Positions 11,899 through 23,809 of a stretch of DNA of 64,000 nt are shown here, piece by piece. Every line of letters starts with the position of its first letter. Position 1 is the stretch's first letter. Below the pieces are notes generated by a model. It did no database searches. It worked only from the letters and a program-made list of their open reading frames with translations, and was not told the DNA's origin. A program made the position numbers and the translations under genes. This DNA is from Nyssa sinensis. Its lineage: Eukaryota > Streptophyta > Magnoliopsida > Cornales > Nyssaceae. The stretch covers positions 58,099,510-58,163,509 of the forward strand of contig CM018043.1 of the NCBI GenBank assembly GCA_008638375.1, in the 5' to 3' direction.

Positions 11899-14800
11899 TT
11901 ACTCAACTGCAATAGACTCTGGACTTGCCATGATGTGAGCCATCTTAAAATGAGGCTCTGAGGGAAACACAAAAACCGTCGATGCAGCGATTGATGGTTG
12001 AAACCCAGCCGAATATCTCATTGCAGTCACAGTGACTCTGGGCAGCTGTTGAGAACCCGAGGCAAGCGGCACAAGCTTGTAACTGAGTATATGCTCAGAT
12101 TTTGGCAAAACAAATGTTGTGTCATTGTGGTAGCCTGACAACACAAAACTTTGTGAATCTGCCAATGATAACTTAATCTCTTGCAGCAACTGTGTTTGAT
12201 TCTGAATTTTAATGAAGTATGTAAAGGGGTTGCCAAGGATGGCATGAGGAGGGCATTCCAAACTCACGACTAAGGGTGACAACTCTACATTCACGTCAGG
12301 AAGTCTATGCTTGGTCAAAACCTCAGATGCGGCTGTATTAGAACCAGACTCCTCCTCGGGTCCCGAATCCCTCCTCCATCTTAGACATACTGTCCCTATT
12401 TCGAGATTTGAAACATTTACCTCAGGAATGACAGAGAAAACCTTCTTGAACTCTTCTCCTGGTACAAGGAGAGCAGGGTCTATGAGATCCTTACCCCCAT
12501 GTTGCAGACTGCATGACCTTCCACTACCATCATCCTCCATCTCTATAGACATTGACAATAACTGCAGTGGCACCTCTGTGCAGTTCTTAGCACTAACAAC
12601 AAGTATACTTGTCTCATTCAGAGGCAATGATGGCATCTGATCAGAATCAAGAACTGGCTTGATCTTTGAAAGCAACAGAGGCTCCCGTCGGAATGGCAAC
12701 ATAAAGCGATGGCTAATTGAAACAGCGGTCTTGCCTTCAATCTGCAAGCTTTTGTGGACATGAACTTTCTGCACGCTAGGTTCACTACTATGTGAAGAAT
12801 AGCCCAATGACACGTAAAGCATGACTGGCTTGGGGCGGTGCCATTTAATTTCCAGTTTGCAGGACCACGAGTCTCCCACATTTAGGTATGGAACAGAAAT
12901 TAATCCAAAAGAGTGCTGAATTTTCTTGATATTTTCCATACCAGGTTTAGATTCATCTTCACATTCTAGTCCAGATACGCCAAGCAGCTCAACATGAAGA
13001 TTGTCCGAGGAAGATGGTTCTACTTCCCTTGGACTAAGCAAGCCTCCACCTCTCGTGTCCACCAGATTAATCTTCAATTCTCCAGAGTGAATGGCATGAC
13101 CTTTGGACGTGACAGTAACAGGTACAATAAAGCTCTCTCCAACTAATGCAGGGCCAGAAGCAACTAATTTAAGATCCACTAGTGGATCTGGTTCTTCAAC
13201 CTGGGTAAACTTCTGCCCTGAAAATGCAAGACCAGGATCCTTCGTTGGAAAAGTTTCCACACGGTCTTCAAACTTCCATAGTGGTAAATCATTCAATGAG
13301 GCAGGACTTTCAGCTCTGCAACAAATTGTAAAGTGGGGTCCCATTCTAGCAATTACAGATACACATTCAAGCTTTCCACTTTGTTCTGCATCAATGGCAC
13401 AACAAAAAATGAGGAACAATGAAAACCACCATACTGTAAAGCTAGGCACTCCTAGCACAATGAGTGTATGCAAATAAGACAACATCTAATCAGTAAGCAG
13501 TTCTTTAAAAGGCAAACTGTAGGCCAATTTGGCAGTTTGGGAGGAGTTTGCCAAGCATATTGGAATTTTTGTAGGACAAGGCCTAAGTTTTTGGCATGAT
13601 TTATAGTGTAGTGACGTCTGTCTTAAAACAGCATTCCCAGATCTTTTTCACATTACTTTAGATAAAGAAGCTCTAGTGACTGATAATGTTAGATTTTACT
13701 GAGAGGAGATTGCTGTGGGAGCCCTGGTGCTTCAGGGAGTGTCAGAATTGAGAGGAATCGTGGATGCTTATCCTTTGATACTTGTAAGTTGCCTGGGTTA
13801 GTAGGCATAGGGAAGATGTCCTACATTGGAGGGTCAATGGTAAGTGTGGTGTGAAATCTAATTATAAGTTGTTGGGTAGGAACAAGGATCCCTTGTTTCC
13901 AAGGAAGGACACTTAGCAGGTGAAAGTTGCTTCTAAGCTCTCATTCTTTGTGTGGAATGCAGCTTTAAAGGTAAAATCTTGACTGAAGAGAACTTGGATC
14001 ATAGGGAGAAAATGCTCCCCCAACTGGCATTGCATTTGCAAGAGGGCCAACCATCTCTTTGCTTAATTGCGAGGTGAATGCAGAGATGTGGTGCTGCAGT
14101 TCTCTAAGTTTGGGTGAGATTGGTTATGCCTTCAGGTATGTTTTCTTGTTGGCAAGGGGTGTGCTAATAGTAGTGGGACAGGCTTGGGAGGAATCTCCTA
14201 GTCCTATGTGGTGCGTTTGACGAGAGAAGAACATGGGAACTATTGAGGATGTTGAGCTTCTGGTTCACTGATTAAAGAGTTTGTTGTTGCACTCCCTGCA
14301 GTTTTGGATGACAGGGACGTTTCAATATACTTCTCTAAATTTTATAGGAAACGTGTCTTTGTTAGGAGCTTTGTACAGCCACTCCCAAGTACATCACATG
14401 TACATGGTTTGTACCCTGGTTGGTGCTTTCTATGTATACATTTTTACTTACTAGAGAAGATCGGCTGTTAATGGTTTAGGGTGCCAAGGAAAAATGTTCC
14501 GCTTCATAGATTACAATGTCAACTACCTTTTGCTGCATTGCTTTACAGTTCAAGATTAGTGGTCCATTTTTTTGGTCTTCCTTCAGGGTTTAATTGGTTA
14601 TGTTGAGATTTAAAAAAAATGAAAAAAAGGTTGAAGTGACCTACAGAGGTGGAATATAACAAAAAATAAATTTGAAACACAAGGCTTGAAAAATCATTTG
14701 AGGGTTCACCACAAACCATGGAAAAAAAAATCTGGGTCATTAATTTTGTGAAAAGTTTAAACTGGGGAGCCAAGGGTCAGCAACCAGTTGTACTTGTAAA

Positions 14801-17800
14801 ATATCGCAAGACAGATGAAATAAATTTTTATAGAAATAGATCATGGCCATCCTATAAGAGGGTTCAAACACCTGCCATGCAGAGCCTAAGTGAACACCAT
14901 GTTGGATGTGTGCTCGACGTGTATCAATAAAGAAATCTACCCATGCACTTGAAAATATTAATATATGTAATAAAAAAATCAATAACTTACCAGATTTAAT
15001 GTCATACGTCAACCGTAGCCATTTGTTAGTAACTAGTGACAGAACAAGAGCAGTTTCCACCCGGTGAACAGATTGATCATTGGAAGTTGCAGCTACCTGA
15101 GGTCTGGCACCATTCACAATGGTAAAATTACACTCAGATTGATTGAACTGGATTTCTAAGTGATCTATATCAACCGGAATGGGTAATTGATGATAGAAGC
15201 GACAGTGTAATCAAGGTTGGTGCACCGGGCTTAACTATCTGTTCATGAAAAGCCACGGATGCAAGAAGTACCACTCTAAGGGGACTAACAAGGTCAATCT
15301 CAAGATGGATGGGGTGATCACCGGTCACTTTGAGGCTGCTGTTGCCTTCATTTGATGCCAAACTTGATTGTCCTCTGACAAGCCCAAACACTTCCTCGTG
15401 TATGATTTCTCTCTGTGCAAGGCTTGCGGGCCCAGCTGGGCCACATTCCTTAAAGCTAAAAGACAGCACACCAGCAACAGGTAATACTGGAAGCGCAGCC
15501 ATTTCAAGGGAATACTCTATAAAATCTTTCACTGAACCAAGCCTCCTTGAGCACTCTCGCAGGTAACCCAAGACCTCCCATAACAAAGTGACCCAACCCT
15601 CTTGTCTATAAAGACTTGCAACACTATCGAAAAGCTGTTTCGCATTCCCAAATTCACTCTCAGCAAAATACTCTCGGGCCATTTGGAACCCACAATAAGA
15701 GGCCATCCTCTGGGCTTTGGAGCTACTGTACATTTCAAAGGATTTTTTGACCAGAGCAATAATTTCAAAAGAATCCTGGAATCTCTTCCCTTCAGCAAGG
15801 GCATAATGAATGTAATCTTCATCAGTAAGACTGCAAAGTCAAATGTAAATATCACCATTTACAGAAAAAATAAAATAAAATAATGTAAATCAAAGGTATA
15901 ACATCATAAATAATATTTTGAAAGACTTACGGTTGCATTGAAAATGTATTCCCTTGCTCAAGTAGTCGAGCAAACTGACCCACGTAAACAGCAGGTACCA
16001 CAGATTCAGCCATACCATCAATCTCAGCTTCTGACATAGACAGTGCAAGTTCCAAACTAGATTTCTTTTCCTTCAGGTAGTGGGCAGCTAGCTATTTTAA
16101 GATGAAATGTTGAATATAATCCAGAAATAAGTACACAATTGAAGTATTAATATGAAAGTAAACACTTAGCCAATCAATCAAGGGAAAAGAAAACCACCTA
16201 ACAGTAAACGGTGTCCTTTACTATCCAATTCATAAGTGAAGCAACGGAGGATCCTAACCTACATAACGAACTGACCAGATGATCAACTAATTGCTATTAT
16301 CATTGCTCTAATCTGTTTCCTTATATGTAAAATATTGCATCCAGGAAAGTCTAAAAAGGTGCTAGCTGAGAAACCAAAGGGAGTCAATTGAGAAGGTTTA
16401 CATGTATACAATGAAACCAAAGATGACAACAATAACAAGGAGAAAAGGGGTGAGGCTAAAAGGCTGTATAGGATCATAAGGCCAGAAAGGGCCATAAATG
16501 GAACTAGTAAGAAAAATTCTCTTTTTAGATATGGTTTGATGGAATAGAATGGCAGGATAATACTGGTAGTACCAATCAAAAGAAGTGCATAGTTGACTTA
16601 GGCATTGCAGATTATATGAGATAAAAAGCAATCATACAATCTAAGGTCAAACAATCAGGATAGTAATATGCATATGAAAACTAGCAACTTTTTTTTTTTT
16701 GGTAAGTACGAAAACCAGTGACTTAGGCCATGTAAACAAACTGTCAACCTTAAACGAACCCCCCCCCCCCTCCCCAAAAAAAAAAAAAAAAACCCAAAAC
16801 AGGAAAAAAAACACCATCCCTAGACCTCCCAAGGTCTACCTCCTAAAGCCATCCGATCAACAAATCTACCACCCAAAGGCTTCTCACTAACTCTACGAAT
16901 ATCGTGCTTACAGGCAAACTGCTTCTTCTTACAAGAATAATACTGTTATATGGGGGAAAGATTTTTAGTTTATCATCCAACACTTGAGAATTCTACTGGA
17001 AAAATAATTAGCGCGATTTTTTTGTTAGCAATGGACAATTTAATTCTAGAGAACCCTAGCATCCAATTGATCCAGGTTTACCTATCCCCAAATCCAAGAT
17101 GGCAAAAAATACATATTCAAATTCTATTCCTTTGGGAATAAGGTGTATTTATTTTCTTTGATAAGTAAAGGTATTGTAAACGATGCTCCAGAGGGGGGTG
17201 CCAACAGTGTACACGCAAGGCATACAAGAGCATTAGGCTCCTATACAACTCAAATTGCCTAAAAATAAAAAAATCAATAAAAACATAAATGGTTTGGAAA
17301 TAAGGTGTATTTATAGAATATAAAGTGCTAGCATGGACACTTCACTGATATTAAAGCAAACAAGGGATTTTTATGAATAATACACGCGTAGTGCATGTCC
17401 GACTAGAAATGTTGGACATATACCACAGGTACTTCACACGTTTGGAAGAGTCCAACATAAAAGGAAAGTATAATATCATCCTTAACAAAACAAAAATCTT
17501 AAAGATGGTAGGAGCTAGGGAAGAAGTTAAGATCACCTACCTGATAATAATAAGCTGAATAGAGTTCCCACTCTGTCAGTCTGTCTGCTCTGCCTGAAAC
17601 CGGAAATGAAATGCTTGGAGTGATAGCAGAGCTTGTCTCTAGTAACTCGGCAAATACCAAAAACTGCCTGCTCAGCCATTCCCAATGAAGAAAAATAACT
17701 TCTGGCGCTCCTACAAGCCTCCTGTAAGAGGCATTGTGCTGGCGGAACCATGTGATTGCTTCAATAACCTTTCCGCCATGAAGTAACAAGGTTGATATCT

Positions 17801-20800
17801 TGAAATGCAATTGCTCTGCGACCGTCTTTATCTCAACTAAACGTTGAATTGCTGGCAATCTTGTTGCTGTCCCAATCATCTGTATATGGAATTAAATATG
17901 AATAAAGTAGGAAAAGTTCATAACAAAGTAGAGTGGCATGAATACATGGATAAAAGTAACAGCAGAAAAAATAAACTAGATGAATGAAACTTCATGCATG
18001 TTACAACTACAGTTTCTGTGGCAGATGCAAACAATCTCTCTTTACTTTAGGGGATATCTCTCCCACCCCAAGGGCCACTTACCTATCAAAAAATAAAAAA
18101 TAAAAAATGGGGTTATCTAAATTATAAAATAATAAACCATGTTTACAGTTTAATGGGCTAAATAAATCATGTCTACAGTTTAATGGGCTAAATGACAAGT
18201 ACTGACATAGTCGATGATTTCATTCCTTATATCCACGCTTCCCATATCATTCCAAAGCCCCGGGAGACAAAAATAAGAATCATGCTTCCACTTTCATTCT
18301 GAAGCTCCCAAGTATAGACAAAAAATAAAAGGTGGATGACATTCACATGCAGTGAAGGCTCATACTGAAAATTTAGAATGACAGTGTCTTGGATGGCCTT
18401 TAGGCGAACATCAGGCTAGAAATTTATTTCTGTGAGAGGTCTTTTTTTTTTTTTGGGGGTTGGTTGGGGGGAGTTGAAAGAGGGGGGTGGGGGGTGATGT
18501 TTGAACTGATTACATCTAGAAATCCTTAATTTTCCAAATAATTAACCTGCACTAATTCCCCTAACTATTCTTTTAACTTTAAGTTTTATTTTTTCCATGG
18601 AAATTTAGTTTTCGTTTAATTTATTTACAATATGGAATCTAAATTAAACAGAATTCTTATTCAAGTATGATGAATGTGTATGCCCATAGAAGTTATGAAA
18701 ATAATTTATGGGCCACCACATCAGATGTCCCAAGTAGAGCTGGAGTAGGTAGCAATAACATTTAACTAGTCTTAAGAGAGGGTCCCACCTTAAAAATAAG
18801 AATAGCAGGTACGCAGATTGCACTTTATCCGGCAGTAATTTATAATATATTTTTTTAGTTATCAAAAATAAAATAAATTCAACGCTGCCTTATTATAAAA
18901 TTCCCAGGAGTTGAACAAAATTCTCTGTATCATTCTAATTTTATCAGGATGTCATTGAAGGGACTTGCAACAATTGAAAACTAAGCATTCTTATCATCTA
19001 CAGTAGTCCATAACTCATGTGTAGGCCTATGTAGTTATTGTCTCTGTAATAATATTTTACCTTATCTATAAAAGGAAAATTAACAACTACATTCCTCTAT
19101 ATGTTAAAATCCGCACCATGACTTGACTTGGAAGAAATGTCATACCTACATCATAAACCCTAGGAAAACTGCATATGGATGTGCTGAATGGACCATCAGT
19201 GGATAAAGACTAGATTAATGAGATTAATCTAGAAGATGAATTAATAGTAATGAAGTAAGAAAGAAATACCTCTCGTAGAACATGATAGGCATCCTCATAT
19301 AACCTCAAAGCTTCAACCCAGTCTCTTCGGAACTCTGCATATACAGCAACCTAGCAATTCATAAGGTATAGATAAATTATTGAACAATACGTACAAAGGC
19401 ATCAGATGTTTTGATCGAGCTATTGGCATCAACTTTTATGTTTTGATTTCATGAGTGGGGAAAAAAAAACTTTAAGTGCTTCTCTTAAAGATATGATGAT
19501 AGAAAGTACTATACATTGATCCATAGTATCAAAAACCAAAAGGAGAAAAAAAAAAACTATAAGCATTAATTTTGGTTTTGTATCAAGTTTAGTAAATTTC
19601 AATCCTGAAGTAGGTTCAGATTTTTTTTTTCAATAATAAGACACACACCCCATCATAGGGTTGTAAACTGGATTGGATCAGGGGTGATCCTGAATCCTAT
19701 TAGATATGGAAATTATCAGATTGGATTGGATCAGATTTTTTTACTGAATTACAAATCTTAATCCAAGTCCGGATTTGTCAACTATCGAATCAGATTGAAT
19801 CCGATAATAAGAATAATATCATATTATATTATAATATATATTAATATATTTTATGCATACAAAATATTCTGTTATAATATGTAAAATTTAAATATATAAA
19901 CTTAACTTAAGAAAGCTTTATATAATTTAAAATTTATCATATTATAAAATTTTTAAATATATATTTTAATATAATATATAAAAAATTAATATATATATAT
20001 ATGTTATATTTAATTAGATTAGATTATTAATGGATTGGACTTGTTTAATCCATATTTGATTCATTTAACTAAAGGAATTATTGGATCGGATCATGAGGTC
20101 AAATTCTTTGTGCCATATCCGAATAAATGGATCGAATTTGGATTAAGATCCGATCCATTGACAGCCCTACCCCACCATTTGGACTTGAAACCTCAATCAA
20201 CTCATTGAGAGGTGGAGGAGATAGAATGGTAAAGCTAAAAGGACAACCCTAGTTCCCTGACAGTTTTGGTACTAAATTCATCCGTAAAGCCCCATTTGGT
20301 AGGAATTATTAATATTCTGCTGCTACTTACAGTCAATGGGTACACACTTCAAGGAAGTAGGCAGACCTTGGATCATTATTAAATCCAAAATGAAGCACGA
20401 TTGTTCTATATAAAAATTTACTACCACGCAATTGAGAAAAACATATTGCAACTAGTATAGAAACATGTATGACTGATAAAAAAAAACTAGTATAGCAACA
20501 TGTATGCATTTGTGTTTAAATACATGTACTTTAGTCATAAAGATGAGGCCTCACTTTAAAGCAATAGCGAATATTCAACTCTATTGAACTGAAGCTCTTC
20601 CTTTCAAGACGCATTTTTATCCTTCGTCCTTCATCCCTATAATATGTATTTGCTAATTCTGCAAATGTGTTCCCCATCCTGCACAAGGATTGCTATGTAA
20701 TGACAACAATGTGTTACAAATATCAAGCAAAGACCCCTCTAATCTAAATATTATTAGAACAATTTCATGCCTGTTAAGGGATTGTTGTAGGTCTAGCGCA

Positions 20801-23800
20801 TCGTTTGGGACAAAATTAATAAGGTATTTGGAATCTACTTCAGCACGCTTGCGTAGAGCAATCATACGATCTTCACTGATGTCATCTGCATCAAATAAAA
20901 TTCACTTTATTACCAATTCCTTCTCATAATACTTACTATCTTCAAATAATTGAAAAGGAGAAAAATAAGAAAGCAAGTTTCTTTCATACACATCCATACA
21001 AAAGATAAATCAATAAGAAAACTATATATTACTGTAAACTGAAGCAGCAAATTATGCTCCATTAGTTTCAAAAATGTTTTCAGCATTTCTAAGCGTTGAA
21101 TTTTCTGTAGAATTTTTTAAATAATTATTTTGAGTAAAAAAATGGCTTAGCACAACTGAAGATGACTTATATATTTTTTTGCAAGTAATTTTCCTAATAA
21201 ATACTCTGGATTTGTATGCCAGAACAATAGAAAAATATATGGAAATACATACATGTGCCTACTCACAAATGTATGTGCCCACACAAGTATATATCTGAGA
21301 ACTAGACAATGTGTAGATATACTAACCTGCATACATATGCACAGAATAATTTGTTTTTGATAAGTAATAATTTATTACAAAAACATATGAATGGAAATAA
21401 TTGGCTTACTTATATACTAACTTATAAGTATGCCAACATGAAGCATCTATATACATCTAATAAAGTGTCCACCATTTTCTTTGTAATAGGTAATTTTTAT
21501 TGTCTAACTTTCAACCAAACACCAAAAGATGAGAAGGAAACAATTTTTAAACAGCATTAGTGCTTATGTCTGATGTAGCTCAAAAATAATTTGGGGCTGG
21601 AGAAATGGTAAGAGAAAAAATAAGTGGGGGAGGGGAGCAGATGATTGGTTTTCCCTTATTTGAGAATTTTTTAGGGAAATTGATGTAGCATAGAATGTAG
21701 AATTTAATAGGTACTGGTGGACCCACTGAACATTCAGATTGAGGCTGAAAACTTGCAAATCTGGTTGTATGACAACTTTCTACAATTTCAAGCAATTAAC
21801 ACTTGAATACCACGAGCTGTGGGGCTTAAACTGAAACACTAAGAATGAAGAAATAAAAGAAAACAACAAATTGAAAATTTTATTTTTCCCGAAAACTCCA
21901 GTAAAAATAGTACATAGTTTAAATAACTTATAAACAAACCAAATCAAATATATCCAATTACAACTAGACCATAATCCTAATCCAATTCTAGATTTAACCA
22001 ATGTTCCTAAACTATCCCTTAGACTTGATAAACTAACTAAAACAAATCAGCCCCTCTTTTTGTGTGTATGGCCAATGGATCATCCATTGCATTAAATATA
22101 ATATCACAATCTTGATCAAATCAGAAATGAAGAGAAATGATAGGACTTTCTCCCAGGCCCACTTCCCTTTTTTAAGGGGGAGGAAATAGAGGGAAAGGAA
22201 ATGAGTTACTAATTATCCGTTTTGCCTCTAGTTTTTGAAAGAAATGATTTCTCTATTGGCTGGTTTGCCTATCTATTCTATGATGGCCATTGGCTGGCTT
22301 GGAGACATCAGAGGTACTAAAGAGTACGATCATAGCTTCATTCCTTCATTGATTTTATCATTTCAACTAGCAAAATAAAACATTCTTATTTTTTCCTCAT
22401 CTTATAAATTCCCAGGCAAGGGAAGGAATTATCAGGTTCCCTTCGTTTTATCTCGTCCTCTTCTCTCCTAAAACTCCTTAAACAAGGGAAAGAGTTGTCA
22501 CCTTCTTTTCCTTTCTTTTCTCTCCCAGAATAACCATCTCTCTCTTATCTCTCAAAAACTCCTAAACAAATTGTTAAAGTAACATATGAAACCAACACAG
22601 TTCTATTTAAACATGCAATATCTCATTCTTTAAAAAGTTGCCAGGTGCACAATCTTGTTTCCCTTGACTATTTATGATTGGCCATTAGTGTAAAGATGGA
22701 ATATACAGCAGGTCAAAACTCTTCCCCAAGTTACACAGAAGAAAACTGATCATTTTATAATCTACTACACAGGATAATTAAGGTTATACTATATGGTCTA
22801 TATCTCATAAAAGTTATTTCTTTCTCTTTTCTCTACTTTTTTTGTTACAATTTAATGGAATTACTGCATGGTTGCAGAGCTTAGAGAATATATAAGCAAC
22901 CAGAGCATCCGCTGCTAAAAAATGATGTTTACTGACCAGCAAAAAAATTAAACATCATAATTTATCAAAAAAAGAATAAAAATAAATCATAAACATACAG
23001 TTAGATCAGATATTATACAGATCCATCATATAATAACTTTGGTTTAGTATATTTGTAGGTAATCTAGTTAAAATCTTACTTTCATAGAAGAACATGAAAA
23101 CAAAATATTATATATGCGTACTCGGGTTTGGTATATTTGTTGATTTCAAAGAAGGGCATGAACACAAATCCACGACAGATCATGGATCATCTTCAGTTAT
23201 TACAGAGTTCCAGTTGCCAAAGAATTGGATATTTCTCACAACTATATAGAGAAATACACTAATAAATACTATAACTTACGCTTAGAAGTAGACTGCACAA
23301 CCACCACCAGAACCAATTTGATGTTCCTTCCTCGAATCAGAGCTCTGTTCATTATTACATAACCATAAGCATATAACATTCGGGAAGGCGCGTACTTGAT
23401 TATACAATGTCGTTAAAATGGGAGGAAAAGAATTAAAGATGCAAGAGAACAGCTTTGGAAGGAAATCGTACTTGAGGTTTTCAAGATCGGTGCAGACCTG
23501 TAGCCACTGGGCGGGATCGCCGGAGACGTGATCGGAGCTAAATAGAGCAGCAACAATTGCCGGAACCCTAGTCCGATGCTTCAGAAGCCAATCTCTCTTC
23601 AAAATGCCAGCGGCTTGACCAGAAGCGGAGGTGTCCTTCTGAGTCTTGGCCATTATGGAGATCTTTGAGAAATCGGGTAACGCTAGGGTGTTGATGGGTG
23701 GCTGCTCCGAATGGAGATGCGTCGATATCAGTGTGTGAAGCTCTGGACATCCGACCAGAGACACCAGTGCTACCGGTGGAGTTCGCAGCTCTTCGGGATA

Positions 23801-23809
23801 CTCTTCCAT
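11899..23809 (-). CDS. TRAPPC11: TRAPPC11, trafficking protein particle complex subunit 11 (one-base frame break)
   Basis: Nine exons in transcript order: 23809-23472, 23344-23280, 20885-20771, 20678-20555, 19350-19270, 17879-17541, 16091-15931, 15830-14991, 13385-11899. They total 3550 nt, one base over a multiple of three; dropping one base gives about 1182 residues, the length of plant TRAPPC11. The product is a large TRAPP subunit for trans-Golgi/endosome trafficking and autophagy. Recognisable parts are the N-terminus MEEYPEELRTPPVALV, the foie-gras/trafficking region in exons 5-8 (for example AEQLHFKISTLLLHGGK, YRQEGWVTLLWEVLGYL) and the C-terminal gryzun-like part in exon 9 (TSKGHAIHSGELKINL, WHRPKPVMLYVSLGY, CPPHAILGNPFTYF). 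The start ATG opens the conserved N-terminus. In exon 8 the frame breaks near 15186-15193: as written it stops at 15170-15172 (about 627 residues), while the next frame continues with QLPIPVDIDHLEIQF. Intron 3 is GC-AG. Introns hold a TIR element and LINE debris. Confidence 0.95.
13680..14455 (+). mobile_element. Decayed LINE 3' region in TRAPPC11 intron 8
   Basis: Plus-strand translation gives scattered LINE ORF2 C-terminal motifs (KLSFFVWNAALKGKIL, then a C-x-C-like NWHCICKRA segment), typical of the zf-RVT region downstream of plant LINE reverse transcriptase. Stops and frame changes break it up. It ends near 14380-14455 with a CCCAAGTACATCACATGTAC-type 3'UTR and a 'tttttacttact' tail, opposite in orientation to the host gene. 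Confidence 0.6.
15170..15195 (-). other. TRAPPC11: Frame break in TRAPPC11 exon 8
   Basis: The frame reads ...LSLLSSITHSG then TGA, while the next frame immediately reads QLPIPVDIDHLEIQF, the conserved continuation. One extra T around the TCATCAA run (plus positions about 15186-15193) explains it, and the exon phases confirm a net surplus of one base. Confidence 0.85.
16688..16895. repeat. Homopolymer-rich repeat patch in TRAPPC11 intron 6
   Basis: A T11 run followed by GGTAAGTAC (a LINE/SINE-like tail in minus orientation) is followed by a C-run/A-run junction at about 16759-16795 and a purine-poor stretch. It is probably the 3' end of a minus-strand retroposon; no coding sequence is visible. 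Confidence 0.35.
17150..17270 (-). mobile_element. LINE 3'-tail fragment in TRAPPC11 intron 6
   Basis: It begins TTTCTTTGATAAGTAAAGG and continues with a GGGGTGCCAACAGTGTACAC-type segment. This is the reverse complement of a LINE tail ending in TTACTTATCAAAG. Only the 3'UTR remains. Confidence 0.5.
18055..18108 (+). mobile_element. Retroposon 3' end (SINE/LINE tail)
   Basis: CCAAGGGCCACTTACCTATCAAAAAATAAAAAATAAAAAAT matches in form the 3' end of the SINE-like copy at 32.59 kb: a conserved ACTTACCTATCAAAAA end followed by A-rich repeats. It is truncated at its 5' side. Confidence 0.45.
18132..18193. repeat. Tandem duplication of about 31 bp
   Basis: Two adjacent near-identical copies of a unit containing GTTTACAGTTTAATGGGCT (second copy GTCTACAGTTTAATGGGCT), in TRAPPC11 intron 5. 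Confidence 0.85.
18455..18495 (+). other. Possible G-quadruplex tract
   Basis: Four runs of 5-6 G lie within 41 bases, with loops of about 6, 10 and 1 bases, on the strand opposite TRAPPC11 transcription. Such spacing can form a G-quadruplex. No function is inferred. Confidence 0.4.
19657..20168. mobile_element. 512-bp MULE-like MITE in TRAPPC11 intron 4
   Basis: The ends are inverted repeats (AGGGTTGTAAACTGGATTGG on the left; AGGGCTGTCAATGGATCGG as the reverse complement of the right). Further GGATT/GGATC repeats lie inside each arm around an AT-rich core with no ORF. The flanks are ACCCCATCAT (19647-19656) and ACCCCACCAT (20169-20178), a 10-bp duplication with one mismatch, in the 9-11 bp range of Mutator-like elements. 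Confidence 0.8.
20679..20770 (-). other. TRAPPC11: GC-AG intron 3 of TRAPPC11
   Basis: Exon 3 ends AACAG and the intron begins GCATGA. The acceptor is TGCAG before GATGGGG. The split codon AG|G gives Arg, and the downstream protein (NTFAELANTYYRDEGRR) matches the family. No GT donor near the boundary keeps the frame, so this 92-bp intron uses the minor GC donor. Confidence 0.85.
20886..23279. other. TRAPPC11 intron 2, no other feature
   Basis: A 2.4-kb intron, AT-rich with a pyrimidine-rich patch at about 22380-22560 and a LINE-tail-like TTTTTGATAAGTAA at about 21354. No additional exon or RNA gene is supported. Confidence 0.55.

Noticed and set aside
12311..12640. 109-codon plus-strand frame
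   Set aside because: Antisense shadow of TRAPPC11 exon 9.
13103..13477. 124-codon plus-strand frame
   Set aside because: Shadow of TRAPPC11 exon 9 on the opposite strand.
14740..15117. Separate small protein on the minus strand
   Set aside because: Its first part is TRAPPC11 exon 8 after the frame break; the rest reads through the donor at 14991 into intron 8.
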